DNA of 64,000 nt from Ostreococcus mediterraneus (lineage: Eukaryota; Chlorophyta; Mamiellophyceae; Mamiellales; Bathycoccaceae), in contig WMKK01000015.1 of assembly GCA_012295225.1 (NCBI GenBank), positions 348,421-412,420 on the forward strand, given 5' to 3'. Of the stretch, positions 36,884 through 46,296 are shown in pieces. Made by a program: the position numbers and the translations under genes. The notes beneath the pieces were generated by a model. That model saw only the letters and a program-made list of their open reading frames with translations, was not told the DNA's origin and made no database searches. How positions within the stretch are numbered: the stretch's first letter is position 1; the number at the start of each line of letters is the position of its first letter.

Positions 36884-37695
36884 ATGATTGCACGAGGTAC
36901 GCGACGAGGACGAGCGCCGCGCTAAGCGCGCGCGATTAATTATTTTTCGCACCGATTCGTTCGCTCGCGAACACCGCGTGGACGCGCGACGTCGCGACGC
37001 AGGGCGGGTGGGGTGGCGCGGCGCGTGGGTGCGGGAAACCCTGAAGACGCCGACCGCGATGGTGTGCGGCGGCGAGGGCGGCGAGGGGGGGTGCGGGACG
37101 GCGACGTGCGCGCGGCGTGGGGTGCGATGGGGGGTTTATGCATCGCACGGCGCGCGCGCGTGGGCGAGATGGACGTCGGGTGACGCGCAGACGGGCGATG
37201 GATGGTTGGGTGGATGGCTGGGTGTGACCCTAGGCCCCGCCGGGGCGCGAGCGCGAGAAGGACTGTTTTGTACTGACTTTTTGACGTTTCTTTTGATTGT
37301 ACGCGCACACAGTGAACACGCAGACGCACCAAACTGTGGCGCCGACGACGCGCGTCGTGAGCCGCCGCGGAGTTGCGGCGCGCGCGGTGAAGAAAGCTGG
37401 ACCGACGGCGTACGAGGGCGTCGTGTTGATGCGCCCGGATTGCGACGACGACACGCGCGCCGCCGCGTTGGAAGGTTTCAAGGGGATGTTTGGCGATGGT
37501 TTGGTGAGCTGGGATGTCACCGACCACGGGTTGAAGCAAAATTCATATGAGATTAAGGGGTACCCGGATGCCTATCAAGTTGTGATTAACTTTTCGTGTC
37601 CGGCGGCGTCGTACAGGGACGCCGCGGCTGAGTTGTGCAAACCCGCGGTTGGCAGCGAAGAGGTTATCATTCGCTCGATGATCATGAAGGTTTAG
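36884..37695 (+). CDS. Plastid 30S ribosomal protein bS6 (spliced)
   Basis: The mature bS6 domain is clear in the downstream exon: AYEGVVLMRPDCDDD, LVSWDVTDHGLKQNSYEIKGYPDAYQVVINFSC and a C-terminal EEVIIRSMIMKV, about 95 residues as expected. That exon has no in-frame ATG before the domain and is preceded by an intron end: branch-like TACTGAC near 37271, a pyrimidine tract, then ACACAG at 37306-37311. I propose a 13-base first exon, 36884-36896 (ATG ATT GCA CGA G), then a donor GTACGCG at 36897, identical in its first seven bases to the RPN5 and CoaE donors. This yields a short Arg/Thr/Val-rich plastid transit peptide. The first exon is an inference. Confidence 0.72.
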
Positions 37696-38003
37696 AGTGA
37701 AAACCCACGTATACGCCACGTGGTTGCCCTAAGTACATAGCGCGACGAGCTTTCTTGTAATCCCGAACGTTTAGTCATTTATTTTTTAACTGGCGACGCG
37801 ACGAGCGTCGCGTCTGCGTTGACCGTCGACAGAGGCGCGCGCGGTGCGTCGTTCGTTCATCTGTATCGGTACTAATATGTATTGCATGCTCGCAACGACG
37901 TATCATCCATGATGCTCTCTACTAGGTGTGATAATCTAACCGCGACTCGCTGCTCGTCGCTCTAAACAAGTGCGCGCGTCCCGCGCCCGTTCGCTCCGTG
38001 TCT
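37696..38003. other. Convergent 3' region, no gene seen
   Basis: These 308 bases lie between the stops of plastid S6 and RUB1. They contain short AT-rich stretches (for example around 37775-37790) but no open frame or RNA gene that I can support. Confidence 0.5.
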
Positions 38004-38246
38004 TCAGCGTCGACGCGCGTCGCCCCCGCGTAACGCCAAAACCAAGTGCAACACGCTCCCACCCTCGATGTTATAATCCTTCGCCAACTTTTCGTCATTC
38101 ATCTGCTTCCCACCAAAGATTAAACGCTGCTGGACGGGCGGAATGCCCTCCTTTTCTTCCACGCGCTCTTTGATGCGCTCTACCGAATCCGTGGGCTCAA
38201 TGTCGATCTCAATCTCCTTCCCAGTCAACGTTTTCACTTTGATCAT
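38004..38246 (-). CDS. RUB1: RUB1/NEDD8 ubiquitin-like modifier precursor
   Basis: RUB1/NEDD8 is conjugated to cullins and activates SCF-type ubiquitin ligases. The 80-residue precursor follows NEDD8 closely: [20 protein letters not shown], then [15 protein letters not shown], and [12 protein letters not shown]. The Gly-Gly is followed by DARRR, a five-residue tail that must be removed by a processing protease. Residue 72 is Ala (ALRGG), as in NEDD8 and unlike the Arg of ubiquitin, which supports this call over ubiquitin. It is encoded alone rather than as a ubiquitin fusion. Confidence 0.95.
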   Translation of the reverse strand: MIKVKTLTGKEIEIDIEPTDSVERIKERVEEKEGIPPVQQRLIFGGKQMNDEKLAKDYNIEGGSVLHLVLALRGGDARRR

Positions 38247-38589
38247 CTGTGGCGACGATGCGGCGACGATGGATGGTTAGTGGTGCGCGCCGTCTGCGTG
38301 CCGTCTGCGTGCCGTGCCGTGCGTGCGTGCGGCGTCATCGTCGTTGAGCGCGCGTCGCGAGAGCTCTAGCGCGCGAGAGCGTTTGAACAGTTTGAACAGG
38401 GAGCGTTTCGACGCGTTCGACGCACCATCGCGCGAGATTTCTGTGTGGTACGCGTGCGGTGTGTGTCGTGGCGTGTGTGCGTGCGTCTCGCGCGCGTGTG
38501 AAATGTGTCGCGCGTGAAGATGTGAGGCACGCGTTGAGGCGGCGGACGCGTTTGAGTTTACGACTACGGGTACACTTTAATTACATCTA
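38247..38589. other. Intergenic upstream of RUB1, no gene seen
   Basis: These 343 bases lie between the RUB1 start and the stop of the UBA-protein gene. Short GTGCGTG-type repeats occur around 38287-38330 and 38450-38490. No gene or RNA is recognised. Confidence 0.5.
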
Positions 38590-40437
38590 TTACGCCGCTG
38601 CGCGCTTCCGCGCGGCGATCCAATCGAGCGCGGCGTGCACATCGTTTCCATCGACGTGCTTGAGCGCTTCTATCGCGTCGCGCTGGCTGTGGCCGAGCAT
38701 GACGAGTTTGGCGACGGCGACGGTGAGCCGAATGGGCTTCTTCGCGTTGGTCGACGTTTGATGTCGGCGTACGACGTTTGATGTAGTCATCGCGGCGCTC
38801 GTTTGCATCACGGGGTCGGTGCTGATGTGTGCATCGTTGTCGTCGTCGTCGTCGTCGTCGTCGAGCGCGGCGCTAAAATTGAGCTTGTGCGTCGTTTGGA
38901 ATTCGCTCGTCGACGCCGCTCCACCCCCGCCGATATCCGCCCCTGCCGCGTCGCTCGTCGGCGCCGACGGTCGAGGCGATTTACCAAACCCTTCGTTGCT
39001 CGACGTGCGGAACATATCAATCGATGACGAGTGAATCATCGGTTGCGGCTCTGGCGAGCGTTGCTGCGCCGCCGGCGTCAAGACGCCGGCTCGCTTGCCG
39101 ATGGCGGCGTACGCCTCAAACGCTTCCCGGCTCACATCAGTCGCACCGGCACGGTTCTCCGTCGTCGTGCGCGAGAACACTTCTGCGATCGCGGCGTCGT
39201 GCTTGGCGCGCATTTCATCTAATTTAGCCTCGTATTTCGCCTCCGTCTTCATCAACCGCGTGCGTTCTTCGCGCAGACGCTTTTCGAGGTCGTTTGAAAT
39301 TTCCATTTGGCGCTCAAATTTCTTCTGAAATTGCTGCGCGGTGCCCATCCATTGAGTTTCAATCGCTTTGACCTCCTTTGCCGTCGGCTCACGCGGCGGA
39401 GCGGGCTTCGAGTCTCTCTCCCCGTCGTCGCTCGTAAACGTCGTTTGCGTGGACATTGTGCGTTGATTCATTCGCCGTTCGGCTTGGGATTTCGTCCCGG
39501 GCGTCGCCGCGCTCGCCGCCGTATACTTTGCCTTGTACATGTCTCTCTCGCGCTTGACGTTTTCTAACTCGCGTTGCACGTTGTTCAAGTGTGCGCGAAA
39601 CTTGTCCATTTGCGCGTCGACATCCGCCTCGCCCATCACCCGTTCGGCTTTCACGTTCGCCGCCTTCAACGCCTCTTCCAAACGCGAAATCTGCGTCAAA
39701 CGAATCTCCAACTCGGCGCGGTAATCCACCGGAAACTCTTCATCGCTCGCGTTGCCATCCGCCGTTCCATTGACTAAACCCGCAATGTACGTCGATCGTT
39801 CCGCGCCTCGACGGTCATTCCACCCCATGTGACCGACGACTGTCGTCGTAGGAATTTGTACACACCAGCGATTAAAACACCGGCGCAACACGCGTCGTCG
39901 CGCGCGATGTCCCGTCGCACGCGCAACGCGCGCGTTCGCCACTCGACGTCCACACGCGAGCTTCCATTGCGCGAGCGCGGCGGACGTAATCGCTCGCGAC
40001 TCGGTTTGCGTCAGGCGCGCGAGCGCGCAGCGCGCGGCGTAGAGCTCAACATCGCTCGTCGACGCGAACGCCTTGGCCGCGCGTCTGCGCGCCACCGACG
40101 CGGTCTCATCGCGTTCGCCGTCGTCTATGTCGTCCATGTCGTCTATGTCGTCGTCGTGATTGACGCTCGAGCCGGGCGCGACGTTTCGCCAGTCGGCTCG
40201 GTCGACGTCGGGCGCGCCTCCGATGACAGCCCAAAGCGCCGCCGTCATCCCAGATGCCGCCAGCGTGGCGTACGACGATGATGTCAGCGTCGTTTTGCGC
40301 GCCTTGTGCGCCGCGGAATCCGCACTGCGCGTCGTCGGCGGTCTCGAATGCGAGTCGTCATGAACGTCAACATCACCTGTGCGAATTAATTGCAACTCGC
40401 GCGCCGCGTCGCGCGCGATGGCATCCACGCTCGTCAT
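38590..40437 (-). CDS. Coiled-coil protein with C-terminal UBA domain
   Basis: The 615-residue protein ends in a UBA-type three-helix domain (about 570-612: VAVAKLVMLGHSQRDAIEALK, then NDVHAALDWI), which usually binds ubiquitin. The centre (about 245-460) is coiled coil with heptads such as LTQISRLEEALKAANVKAERV. The N-terminal third is charged, with an Asp-rich stretch (about 90-105), and contains an Arg-rich helical patch with tryptophans (for example CFNRWCVQI). A moderately hydrophobic run near residues 52-72 might be a membrane segment but is weak. No orthologue is recognised. Confidence 0.72.
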   Translation of the reverse strand: MTSVDAIARDAARELQLIRTGDVDVHDDSHSRPPTTRSADSAAHKARKTTLTSSSYATLAASGMTAALWAVIGGAPDVDRADWRNVAPGSSVNHDDDIDDMDDIDDGERDETASVARRRAAKAFASTSDVELYAARCALARLTQTESRAITSAALAQWKLACGRRVANARVARATGHRARRRVLRRCFNRWCVQIPTTTVVGHMGWNDRRGAERSTYIAGLVNGTADGNASDEEFPVDYRAELEIRLTQISRLEEALKAANVKAERVMGEADVDAQMDKFRAHLNNVQRELENVKRERDMYKAKYTAASAATPGTKSQAERRMNQRTMSTQTTFTSDDGERDSKPAPPREPTAKEVKAIETQWMGTAQQFQKKFERQMEISNDLEKRLREERTRLMKTEAKYEAKLDEMRAKHDAAIAEVFSRTTTENRAGATDVSREAFEAYAAIGKRAGVLTPAAQQRSPEPQPMIHSSSIDMFRTSSNEGFGKSPRPSAPTSDAAGADIGGGGAASTSEFQTTHKLNFSAALDDDDDDDDNDAHISTDPVMQTSAAMTTSNVVRRHQTSTNAKKPIRLTVAVAKLVMLGHSQRDAIEALKHVDGNDVHAALDWIAARKRAAA

Positions 40438-40593
40438 GACGCGCGCGTTCGCGCGTGTTCGAGTTCCGTGCGCGTCGTCCGTCGACGCTCTCGGTCGTCG
40501 ACGACCCGAGGCGAGTCGCGTTGTGCCGCGTCATTAGTACGCGCTGCTGCAGAGAATTGTGATTGAATTTTTAATTACGTCGAGCGCGCGCCG

Positions 40594-41172
40594 ATGAACG
40601 TGCCGTTTCACATGATTCGCGTGCGCGGCATCGCGTCATCGAAACCTTTACACGCATCACCGTCGTCGTCGCGATCGTCCGTGGACGACGAGCGACACGA
40701 CCGCATAGACATGTTGGCCTCACCATCATCGTCGTCGTCTTTAATAAACAACGACGACGCTGGCGCGAACGAAACGCGCGCGCACACCATCCGCGTCTTT
40801 GCTCAAGTCGAAGGTCTCGAAAAGCAAGCCATCGCGACGCACGGCGCGCGGGACGAGGCGCGAGACGAGGCGTTTTTTAATAGAGAGGATGCGTGCGCGA
40901 GCGCGTGCGCGTACGCGTGCGAACGCGCGACGACATCCGCGGGCGCGGAGGACGCGTATGATTTGTGTAACGCGGCGTGTGAGGACGCGTGCGTTCGACC
41001 GGATGCGATGGGGAAGTTTGAGATTACGCTCAGACGCGGGTGCGAGGTGACGAGGGTGTTCGAGGAGGCGTTGCTCGAGCGGTCGCGAGCCGAGCGCGAA
41101 CGGGACGGCGGGGACGTTAGGGAGGGCGCAGACGACGGTCGAGGTGTCGGTGGCACGCCGTCGTCGTCGTAG
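40594..41172 (+). CDS. Small Cys-containing protein of unknown function
   Basis: This 192-residue protein has a disordered Ser-rich N-terminus (about 1-55). A helical segment follows with two cysteine groups, CASACAYACERA near 102-113 and LCNAACEDAC near 124-133. Their CxxxC-like spacing could form disulfides as in twin-CX3C/CX9C intermembrane-space proteins, although the spacing is not canonical. The tail is Arg/Glu/Gly-rich. It is divergent from the UBA gene, with 156 bases between starts. It is the last ordinary-looking gene before the accessory island. Confidence 0.5.
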   Translation: MNVPFHMIRVRGIASSKPLHASPSSSRSSVDDERHDRIDMLASPSSSSSLINNDDAGANETRAHTIRVFAQVEGLEKQAIATHGARDEARDEAFFNREDACASACAYACERATTSAGAEDAYDLCNAACEDACVRPDAMGKFEITLRRGCEVTRVFEEALLERSRAERERDGGDVREGADDGRGVGGTPSSS

Positions 41173-41286
41173 GTGGATTTAGATAGCTGTAGTCGTGGTC
41201 GTTTATGTTATAAGTACCAGTGTCGTACTACTGTAGAGTAGAAGTAAGTTCTAACTAGAGTGTTATTGCAAGGAAGTACTACAGTA

Positions 41287-43413
41287 TTACACGTGGCACG
41301 CGAGTATCCAAGCGACTCCTTTTCGTATTGTTGAATTTCTTCGGGCTCCAAGCCAAAAAGTTTTTCGCANNNNNNNNNNNNNNNNNNNNNNNNNNNNNNN
41401 NNNNNNNNNNNNNNNNNNNNNNNNNNNNNNNNNNNNNNNNNNNNNNNNNNNNNNNNNNNNNNNNNNNNNNNNNNNNNNNNNNNNNNNNNNNNNNNNNNNN
41501 NNNNNNNNNNNNNNNNNNNNNNNNNNNNNNNNNNNNNNNNNNNNNNNNNNNNNNNNNNNNNNNNNNNNNNNNNNNNNNNNNNNNNNNNNNNNNNNNNNNN
41601 NNNNNNNNNNNNNNNNNNNNNNNNNNNNNNNNNNNNNNNNNNNNNNNNNNNNNNNNNNNNNNNNNNNNNNNNNNNNNNNNNNNNNNNNNNNNNNNNNNNN
41701 NNNNNNNNNNNNNNNNNNNNNNNNNNNNNNNNNNNNNNNNNNNNNNNNNNNNNNNNNNNNNNNNNNNNNNNNNNNNNNNNNNNNNNNNNNNNNNNNNNNN
41801 NNNNNNNNNNNNNNNNNNNNNNNNNNNNNNNNNNNNNNNNNNNNNNNNNNNNNNNNNNNNNNNNNNNNNNNNNNNNNNNNNNNNNNNNNNNNNNNNNNNN
41901 NNNNNNNNNNNNNNNNNNNNNNNNNNNNNNNNNNNNNNNNNNNNNNNNNNNNNNNNNNNNNNNNNNNNNNNNNNNNNNNNNNNNNNNNNNNNNNNNNNNN
42001 NNNNNNNNNGCTCCAAGCCAAAAAGTTTTTCGCACCCGACCTCTTATATGGCACGCGAGTATCCAAGCGATTCCTTTTCGTACTGCTGAATTTGGACGAA
42101 TGCCAGGCTAGAAAATTACCAGCCGTTTGCCGATCTTGGGGAATTCGAGAACTGAAGCGGCGCTTCGCGACGATGTACGTCAGTCGTTTGATTTTGGTTT
42201 GCGGTCCCCCGAGAAAACAGTTAGTGCATGATTCGTGTGCATATTCCCTGGCTCGCTTTTTCTGGCGCTCTTTCGCCTCTTCGCGCGTGTACGCGTGAAA
42301 TTCGCCACCAATCTCTTTCACATCCATTTTCTGCATGGTGCGTTCCATGAAAGCTTTCGCCGCAGTCGTCCCAGGTGTCTCGGCGTCGACGGCGGTTGTT
42401 CCACCGACCTGAGCCGAAAACGNCGGCACGGCAAGGATGTCATCCACTGCTTTGCCAAACGCTGCGTAATGCTCTTTGCGAACGAAAACGCGGGTTTCGT
42501 GCCCCTTTTCACGTTTTACTCCGCGTGCCCGAAGATAGCATATATGGCTCGTCGCTGTATTCAATGTCGTGGCGAGAGCGAGAGGCGCAACCCGTTTGCT
42601 GCGCTCTATGAAGTCAGCCGCTCGCTCGCCGAATGTCACGATGGTATGACAACCAAGGAGTAAAACAGCGAGGCGAACCGATTGTTCAATCATCAGAAAT
42701 TCAGACATCGCCATCATCTCCGATGATACGAGGGGCTTACCTTTATGGCCCGAGACGCTGTCCGCATGGGCGTGCGCCTTNTACGGGGTCACATTCCAAA
42801 TAGTTACCCGCTCCCAAACGTGATCTCCAAGCGCTCTCTTCCATTCGTTCCACACTCGTGCGACGACCGCGGTTATCCGACCATGCGCTGCCGTATTGAT
42901 CACATGCGTTTTTTTTAAATTCTTTGAGTCATGTGCCGCAACGTCTGACATGAAATGTCCGAGGATGAGTGCGCCTTTTCGATCAAATTTCCACCCTTTT
43001 CCAATGACTGGTTCAGTGAACTCGAGTCCAAAGCCTCGTACGAGCTCGCGAAGCGCTTCAACAACTTCCCAGAATGCGCGTTTTCTCCGTGTTCCATGGA
43101 GTGTCCTGGCAACCATCTCCGACTTGACGCGGGACATAACGTCATCCAATGTCTCAGCCGCGGCGTGTACCTTTTCGGCGTCGATGGGTGCATAGTATGC
43201 CTCGTGCGGTAAACACCCGCTGCGCCCACGCGTGACGTATTTGGCGAACGATTCCTTGTCCGCGTCAATAGTAAAGTCGTAATCTCCCGCGTCCGTCGGC
43301 GAATCGTCCTCGACGTCGTCCCATTCATCGGCGAGCCCCNCGTCCAAGGCGATGGCGTCGAGAAGATCGCCATCGAGAAGTTCGTCGCCATCGCGCGTCT
43401 GCGCATCGTCCAT
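41287..43413 (-). CDS. Island gene of unknown function with 30-residue C-terminal repeats (crosses assembly gap)
   Basis: From the ATG at 43413 about 425 residues can be read before the gap. The N-terminus is acidic (Asp/Glu to about residue 50). A globular region follows with RKRAFWEVVEALRELVRGFGL, FDRKGALILGHFMSDVAAHDS and VRLAVLLLGCHTIVTFGERAA. The stretch WNVTP-x-KAHAHADSVSGHKGK followed by the LLLG segment loosely recalls uracil-DNA-glycosylase active-site blocks; this is speculative. The C-terminus consists of 90-bp repeats (GAKNFLAWSPKKFNNTKRSR and related) that run into 640 unknown bases, so the true end and frame beyond about 42010 are unknown. Isolated ambiguous bases lie inside it. 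Codon use is less GC-rich than in flanking genes. Confidence 0.5.
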   Translation of the reverse strand: MDDAQTRDGDELLDGDLLDAIALDXGLADEWDDVEDDSPTDAGDYDFTIDADKESFAKYVTRGRSGCLPHEAYYAPIDAEKVHAAAETLDDVMSRVKSEMVARTLHGTRRKRAFWEVVEALRELVRGFGLEFTEPVIGKGWKFDRKGALILGHFMSDVAAHDSKNLKKTHVINTAAHGRITAVVARVWNEWKRALGDHVWERVTIWNVTPXKAHAHADSVSGHKGKPLVSSEMMAMSEFLMIEQSVRLAVLLLGCHTIVTFGERAADFIERSKRVAPLALATTLNTATSHICYLRARGVKREKGHETRVFVRKEHYAAFGKAVDDILAVPXFSAQVGGTTAVDAETPGTTAAKAFMERTMQKMDVKEIGGEFHAYTREEAKERQKKRAREYAHESCTNCFLGGPQTKIKRLTYIVAKRRFSSRIPQDRQTAGNFLAWHSSKFSSTKRNRLDTRVPYKRSGAKNFLAWSXXXXXXXXXXXXXXXXXXXXXXXXXXXXXXXXXXXXXXXXXXXXXXXXXXXXXXXXXXXXXXXXXXXXXXXXXXXXXXXXXXXXXXXXXXXXXXXXXXXXXXXXXXXXXXXXXXXXXXXXXXXXXXXXXXXXXXXXXXXXXXXXXXXXXXXXXXXXXXXXXXXXXXXXXXXXXXXXXXXXXXXXXXXXXXXXXXXXXXXXXXXXXXXXXXXXXXRKTFWLGARRNSTIRKGVAWILACHV
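41295..42139. repeat. 90-bp tandem repeat array containing the assembly gap
   Basis: A unit of about 90 bp starts at 41295 and again, after the gap, at 42010/42050. The pieces flanking the gap share the same 25-base block, at 41345-41369 and 42010-42034. A degenerate third unit extends to about 42139. On the minus strand the unit encodes 30 residues (GAKNFLAW, then KKFNNTKRSRLDTRVP), and all three minus frames through it are open. The gap is best explained as an array that could not be assembled. Confidence 0.8.
41370..42009. other. Assembly gap, 640 unknown bases
   Basis: The run of N is flanked on both sides by the same repeat block. The flanks are 665 bases apart, which is not a multiple of 90, so the gap length is probably an estimate. 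Confidence 0.99.
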
Positions 43414-44694
43414 TTCTTCAAGCGCAGGAATTTATCCGCGGGACTTCCAGTTAAATTTCACCTAATATTTCAAAGTCGTCACCTAAAGGGTCAGTATCAT
43501 CGCGCGCTCCGCGTAGTACGTCGCTCGTGTTTCGTGTGCACGCGGGCGTTGACTCGGTCAGTANTGCCCTCTTGCGGCGTGCGATAACGCACATGCGCTC
43601 GACAGACGACCACATGTTCGATACATATGGCATGAATCATGCGCGTTTCGCACGCGTGCACTCGCTTGCGCACTCGCTCGCGCGTATGGTATATGAACTT
43701 CACACTCACTCGGAAGGGCGGGCGCTTCAACTTTCCTCGCCTTAAAGCGCACGCGCACGTTCGTCGCGAGTATCGCGAGGCCCAAGCGCGCGCGACGTAT
43801 GAATGCGCGCACCTTTTTATATCGAACACGATATCCCGCCTAACGTCACGCGGCCGAAGTCGACGCGCGCCGCAGAGTGCCGCAGGCGCCTCCAAGATCT
43901 CAACGCAAATCAATCGCGACACTAAATCATGCGGATGTGTGTCGCCTGTCCTGGGCCAGTAGATGACACCGACTGCCCGATTCGAGGAGGTTGGCATCCG
44001 TTTGGTGTGATGTTTTCACGCGCATACCTCGACGCGTGCACGGATGAATCGCTCACACAAACCGGCGAGCATGGCGCCTACGGAGAACGCGCCCCGTAGC
44101 CTCCTTCGTAACGCATGAACTCACTTCGTTAATTGCCGATTCGTTCGCGCAGACGAATCGGCAATNAGCGAAATGCGATTGAGGGGTTTGCATATGGCAC
44201 ACATTTCTTGTTAATTATGCGTAATTATTTTCAGAATCGAGAAATAAAAAAACACAAGGACCCAACCGTCCGACGAGCCCCCGGCGCCCGAGACGCGACG
44301 GGGACGCCCCACTCTTCGACGCTCGACACGCGACGCGCGACGCGCATTCGACACGCACGCTTAAGCTTAAAATCATGGCACAAAATGTACGTAATGATTT
44401 CGTGCGACGCGCAGTGCCGAATCACGTCGCGCGCGTGGTGCCGCCGACGTGAATGGAGATCTCGATGATCGACGGTTGTGCCTNGAGACGCGCGACTGCG
44501 CCCATCCACCGACGACATCCTGCTCGAGTGACGCGAAGGCCTCGTCTCGCGTGGTCTGCGCGTCTCGCGCGCGCGCGGCACGATGTCTTCTGGCCCGGAT
44601 GGGCGTGTGAGGTGATGAACTCGCCCAGTATCGCGCGCGCGAGCGGTTCTCGTGCAACTCTCGTCAATGATGCGCCTCGCCTTGACTTTGACTA
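43414..44694. other. Long non-coding stretch within the accessory island
   Basis: About 1.3 kb between two divergent island genes. Several overlapping frames are open but none has convincing composition, and three isolated ambiguous bases limit reading. It contains the perfect hairpin at 44132-44165 and an AT-rich pocket around 44205-44260. No tRNA or transposase remnant is recognised. Confidence 0.5.
44132..44165. repeat. Perfect 13-bp inverted repeat (hairpin)
   Basis: ATTGCCGATTCGT and its exact reverse complement ACGAATCGGCAAT are separated by 8 bases (TCGCGCAG). The stem is perfect. An ambiguous base follows immediately, perhaps because the hairpin hampered sequencing. It could be abutting terminal repeats of small mobile elements, a recombination site or an RNA hairpin. 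Confidence 0.9.
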
Positions 44695-45606
44695 ATGACA
44701 CATTTACAGCCGAGTGAGCAGCCAGGAACATCATCGAAACCGTTCACTTCGTTTGGAAGTTCGTCCAAAAAATCGGCGAATAAAGGAAAGCTTTCAGCTT
44801 CGCCACCGTACGCTATGGGTGGTCAAGAAGGAAGTCCCTCGGAATCGCCGAGTTCGCCAAAAGACAAAGGCAAACGAAAGAAGAGGCGGCGTGAGGGCGC
44901 GCCGTCGTCGAGCAAGGGCGCGAAAGGCGAGGGTAACGGTCGGACAACAACCGCCGCAAGGGGGGCAGAGGCCTTGGAGTGTTACCCCAAGATAATGAAA
45001 TGTGCATGTGAACAAAAGCATGTGCAGTGCTTTGAGCGTGCAAAAGGAGCGGCCAACAGGTGCGTTTTCAGTAAAACTGATGGAGTCTTGGGCAAGATTG
45101 CCCGAGACAGTTGGTGCCTTCGCGTATCTCGTCAATCCAACGAAGAACAAGATCGCGATGCATCTCTCGATTTGTACTGCCATTTCGCTTGTTGTGACCC
45201 GTTCGTGTACGGCTTGTGGTTACACTCTATCGACGGGGCGAAATGGTACTACCGGCATGAATTCGACGAACACTTTTCAAAGTTTCCAGGATACGAAACC
45301 TTCGTGGAGGACCTGGTCCGCAACAAATGGAGTCCTGCCGAAATCAGTGGCCTAAAAAATTACTGGTACAATATGATCGAGCACAGTGCCAATAAAGGCG
45401 ATTTACCGACGAACCAGGAACGTGCGGACATTGTGGGCTACAAGCGCACGTGCGGCATGGATACGAATAAAAGAGTGCTCATGAAGAAGCGCGCGTCGGA
45501 GTCGCAGTCTGCGGCGTCTGCTTGGGAAGAAGGAGAAGAGGACGAAGATGAGGAAGAAAATGAAAGCGCCAGTGAAGGCGCTGATGAAGATGAGGAAGAA
45601 TTTTAA
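44695..45606 (+). CDS. Island protein with basic N-terminus, Cys/His-rich core and acidic tail
   Basis: This 303-residue protein has no family I recognise. Residues 1-90 are Ser/Lys/Gly-rich with a strong nuclear localisation-type run (KGKRKKRRREG). The core (about 95-240) holds many Cys and His (KCACEQKHVQC, RCVF, SWCLRV, LYCHFACCDPF) and aromatic residues (WYYRHEFDEHFSKFPGYETF), consistent with a zinc-binding nuclear domain. The last 30 residues are nearly all Glu/Asp. Its base composition is more AT-rich than the housekeeping genes around the island. It may be lineage-specific or transferred. Confidence 0.6.
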   Translation: MTHLQPSEQPGTSSKPFTSFGSSSKKSANKGKLSASPPYAMGGQEGSPSESPSSPKDKGKRKKRRREGAPSSSKGAKGEGNGRTTTAARGAEALECYPKIMKCACEQKHVQCFERAKGAANRCVFSKTDGVLGKIARDSWCLRVSRQSNEEQDRDASLDLYCHFACCDPFVYGLWLHSIDGAKWYYRHEFDEHFSKFPGYETFVEDLVRNKWSPAEISGLKNYWYNMIEHSANKGDLPTNQERADIVGYKRTCGMDTNKRVLMKKRASESQSAASAWEEGEEDEDEEENESASEGADEDEEEF

Positions 45607-46296
45607 TGCAAGCCAAGCGCACGCGACGCTCTGCGGAAGCGACATACACGATACGCGCGCGTAGACGAGCAATTGAGTTCTCCTCCTTGTGCGGCGCGCG
45701 CGCATCATCGGATCCACTTTAATTTTCACATTGTTGAATAACCACTTTACACAATTTCCCACCGCGAACCCGCGCGCGTTCGGCGCCTTACCCTACGCGA
45801 GGACAAAAAGATCACCCATGGATTGATTGTGTTTCACCACGAAACGAATTGTATACGCGACGACGATCACAACGGCGCGCCGCTTCATGATATTGTAATG
45901 TAAACTATCACCTTTGAATGTTTTCTAAGAGTTTTACATGCGTACGACGCGAGGCGCGCACGGCATGCGCGGCGTTACGTCGAGCAGGCTGTAGAGGAAG
46001 TGAACGATTGAGTTTTTGTGTGTGCATGTGTTGTTTGGTCAAGTTTGCATATGGAGTATGCGCGCCTGGTAGAACGTAGATTACAAAAGATTACATTTGT
46101 TGTGCATTTTCCGGTGTTTCCGTTATTTCGTCGAACAAATCCATCATCGCTGAAAATCGTCCGACTTATGCGGGCCTTGGCGCCGAGCTCGTATCCAGCA
46201 CTACGTCGTCTTCTTCGCATTGAATTGGTCGAAAAAAAATGTTAATCTTTCCTTGCAATGGATGCGCTTTCATGAGTCTTAGTATTAGTCTTGATA
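45607..46296. other. Island spacer, no gene supported
   Basis: These 690 bases are relatively AT-rich for this window, between the Cys/His protein gene and the methyltransferase 3' end. A few 70-80-codon frames exist but look like chance. No RNA gene is recognised. Confidence 0.5.

Noticed and set aside
36888-37550. Plus-strand 220-codon frame overlapping plastid S6
   Set aside because: Its sequence is Gly/Arg-rich and it reads S6 in the wrong frame; the region is better explained as an intron plus the S6 exon.
38300-38560. CRISPR-like or structured repeat near RUB1
   Set aside because: Only short, irregular GTGCGTG runs; no regular spacer pattern.
43497-43997. Minus-strand 166-codon frame in the island spacer
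   Set aside because: Arg/His/Thr-rich composition typical of chance frames in GC-rich DNA, and it contains an ambiguous base.
45403-46245. Several 70-120-codon frames around the island spacer
   Set aside because: Low-complexity or hydrophobic chance frames with no start context or homology.
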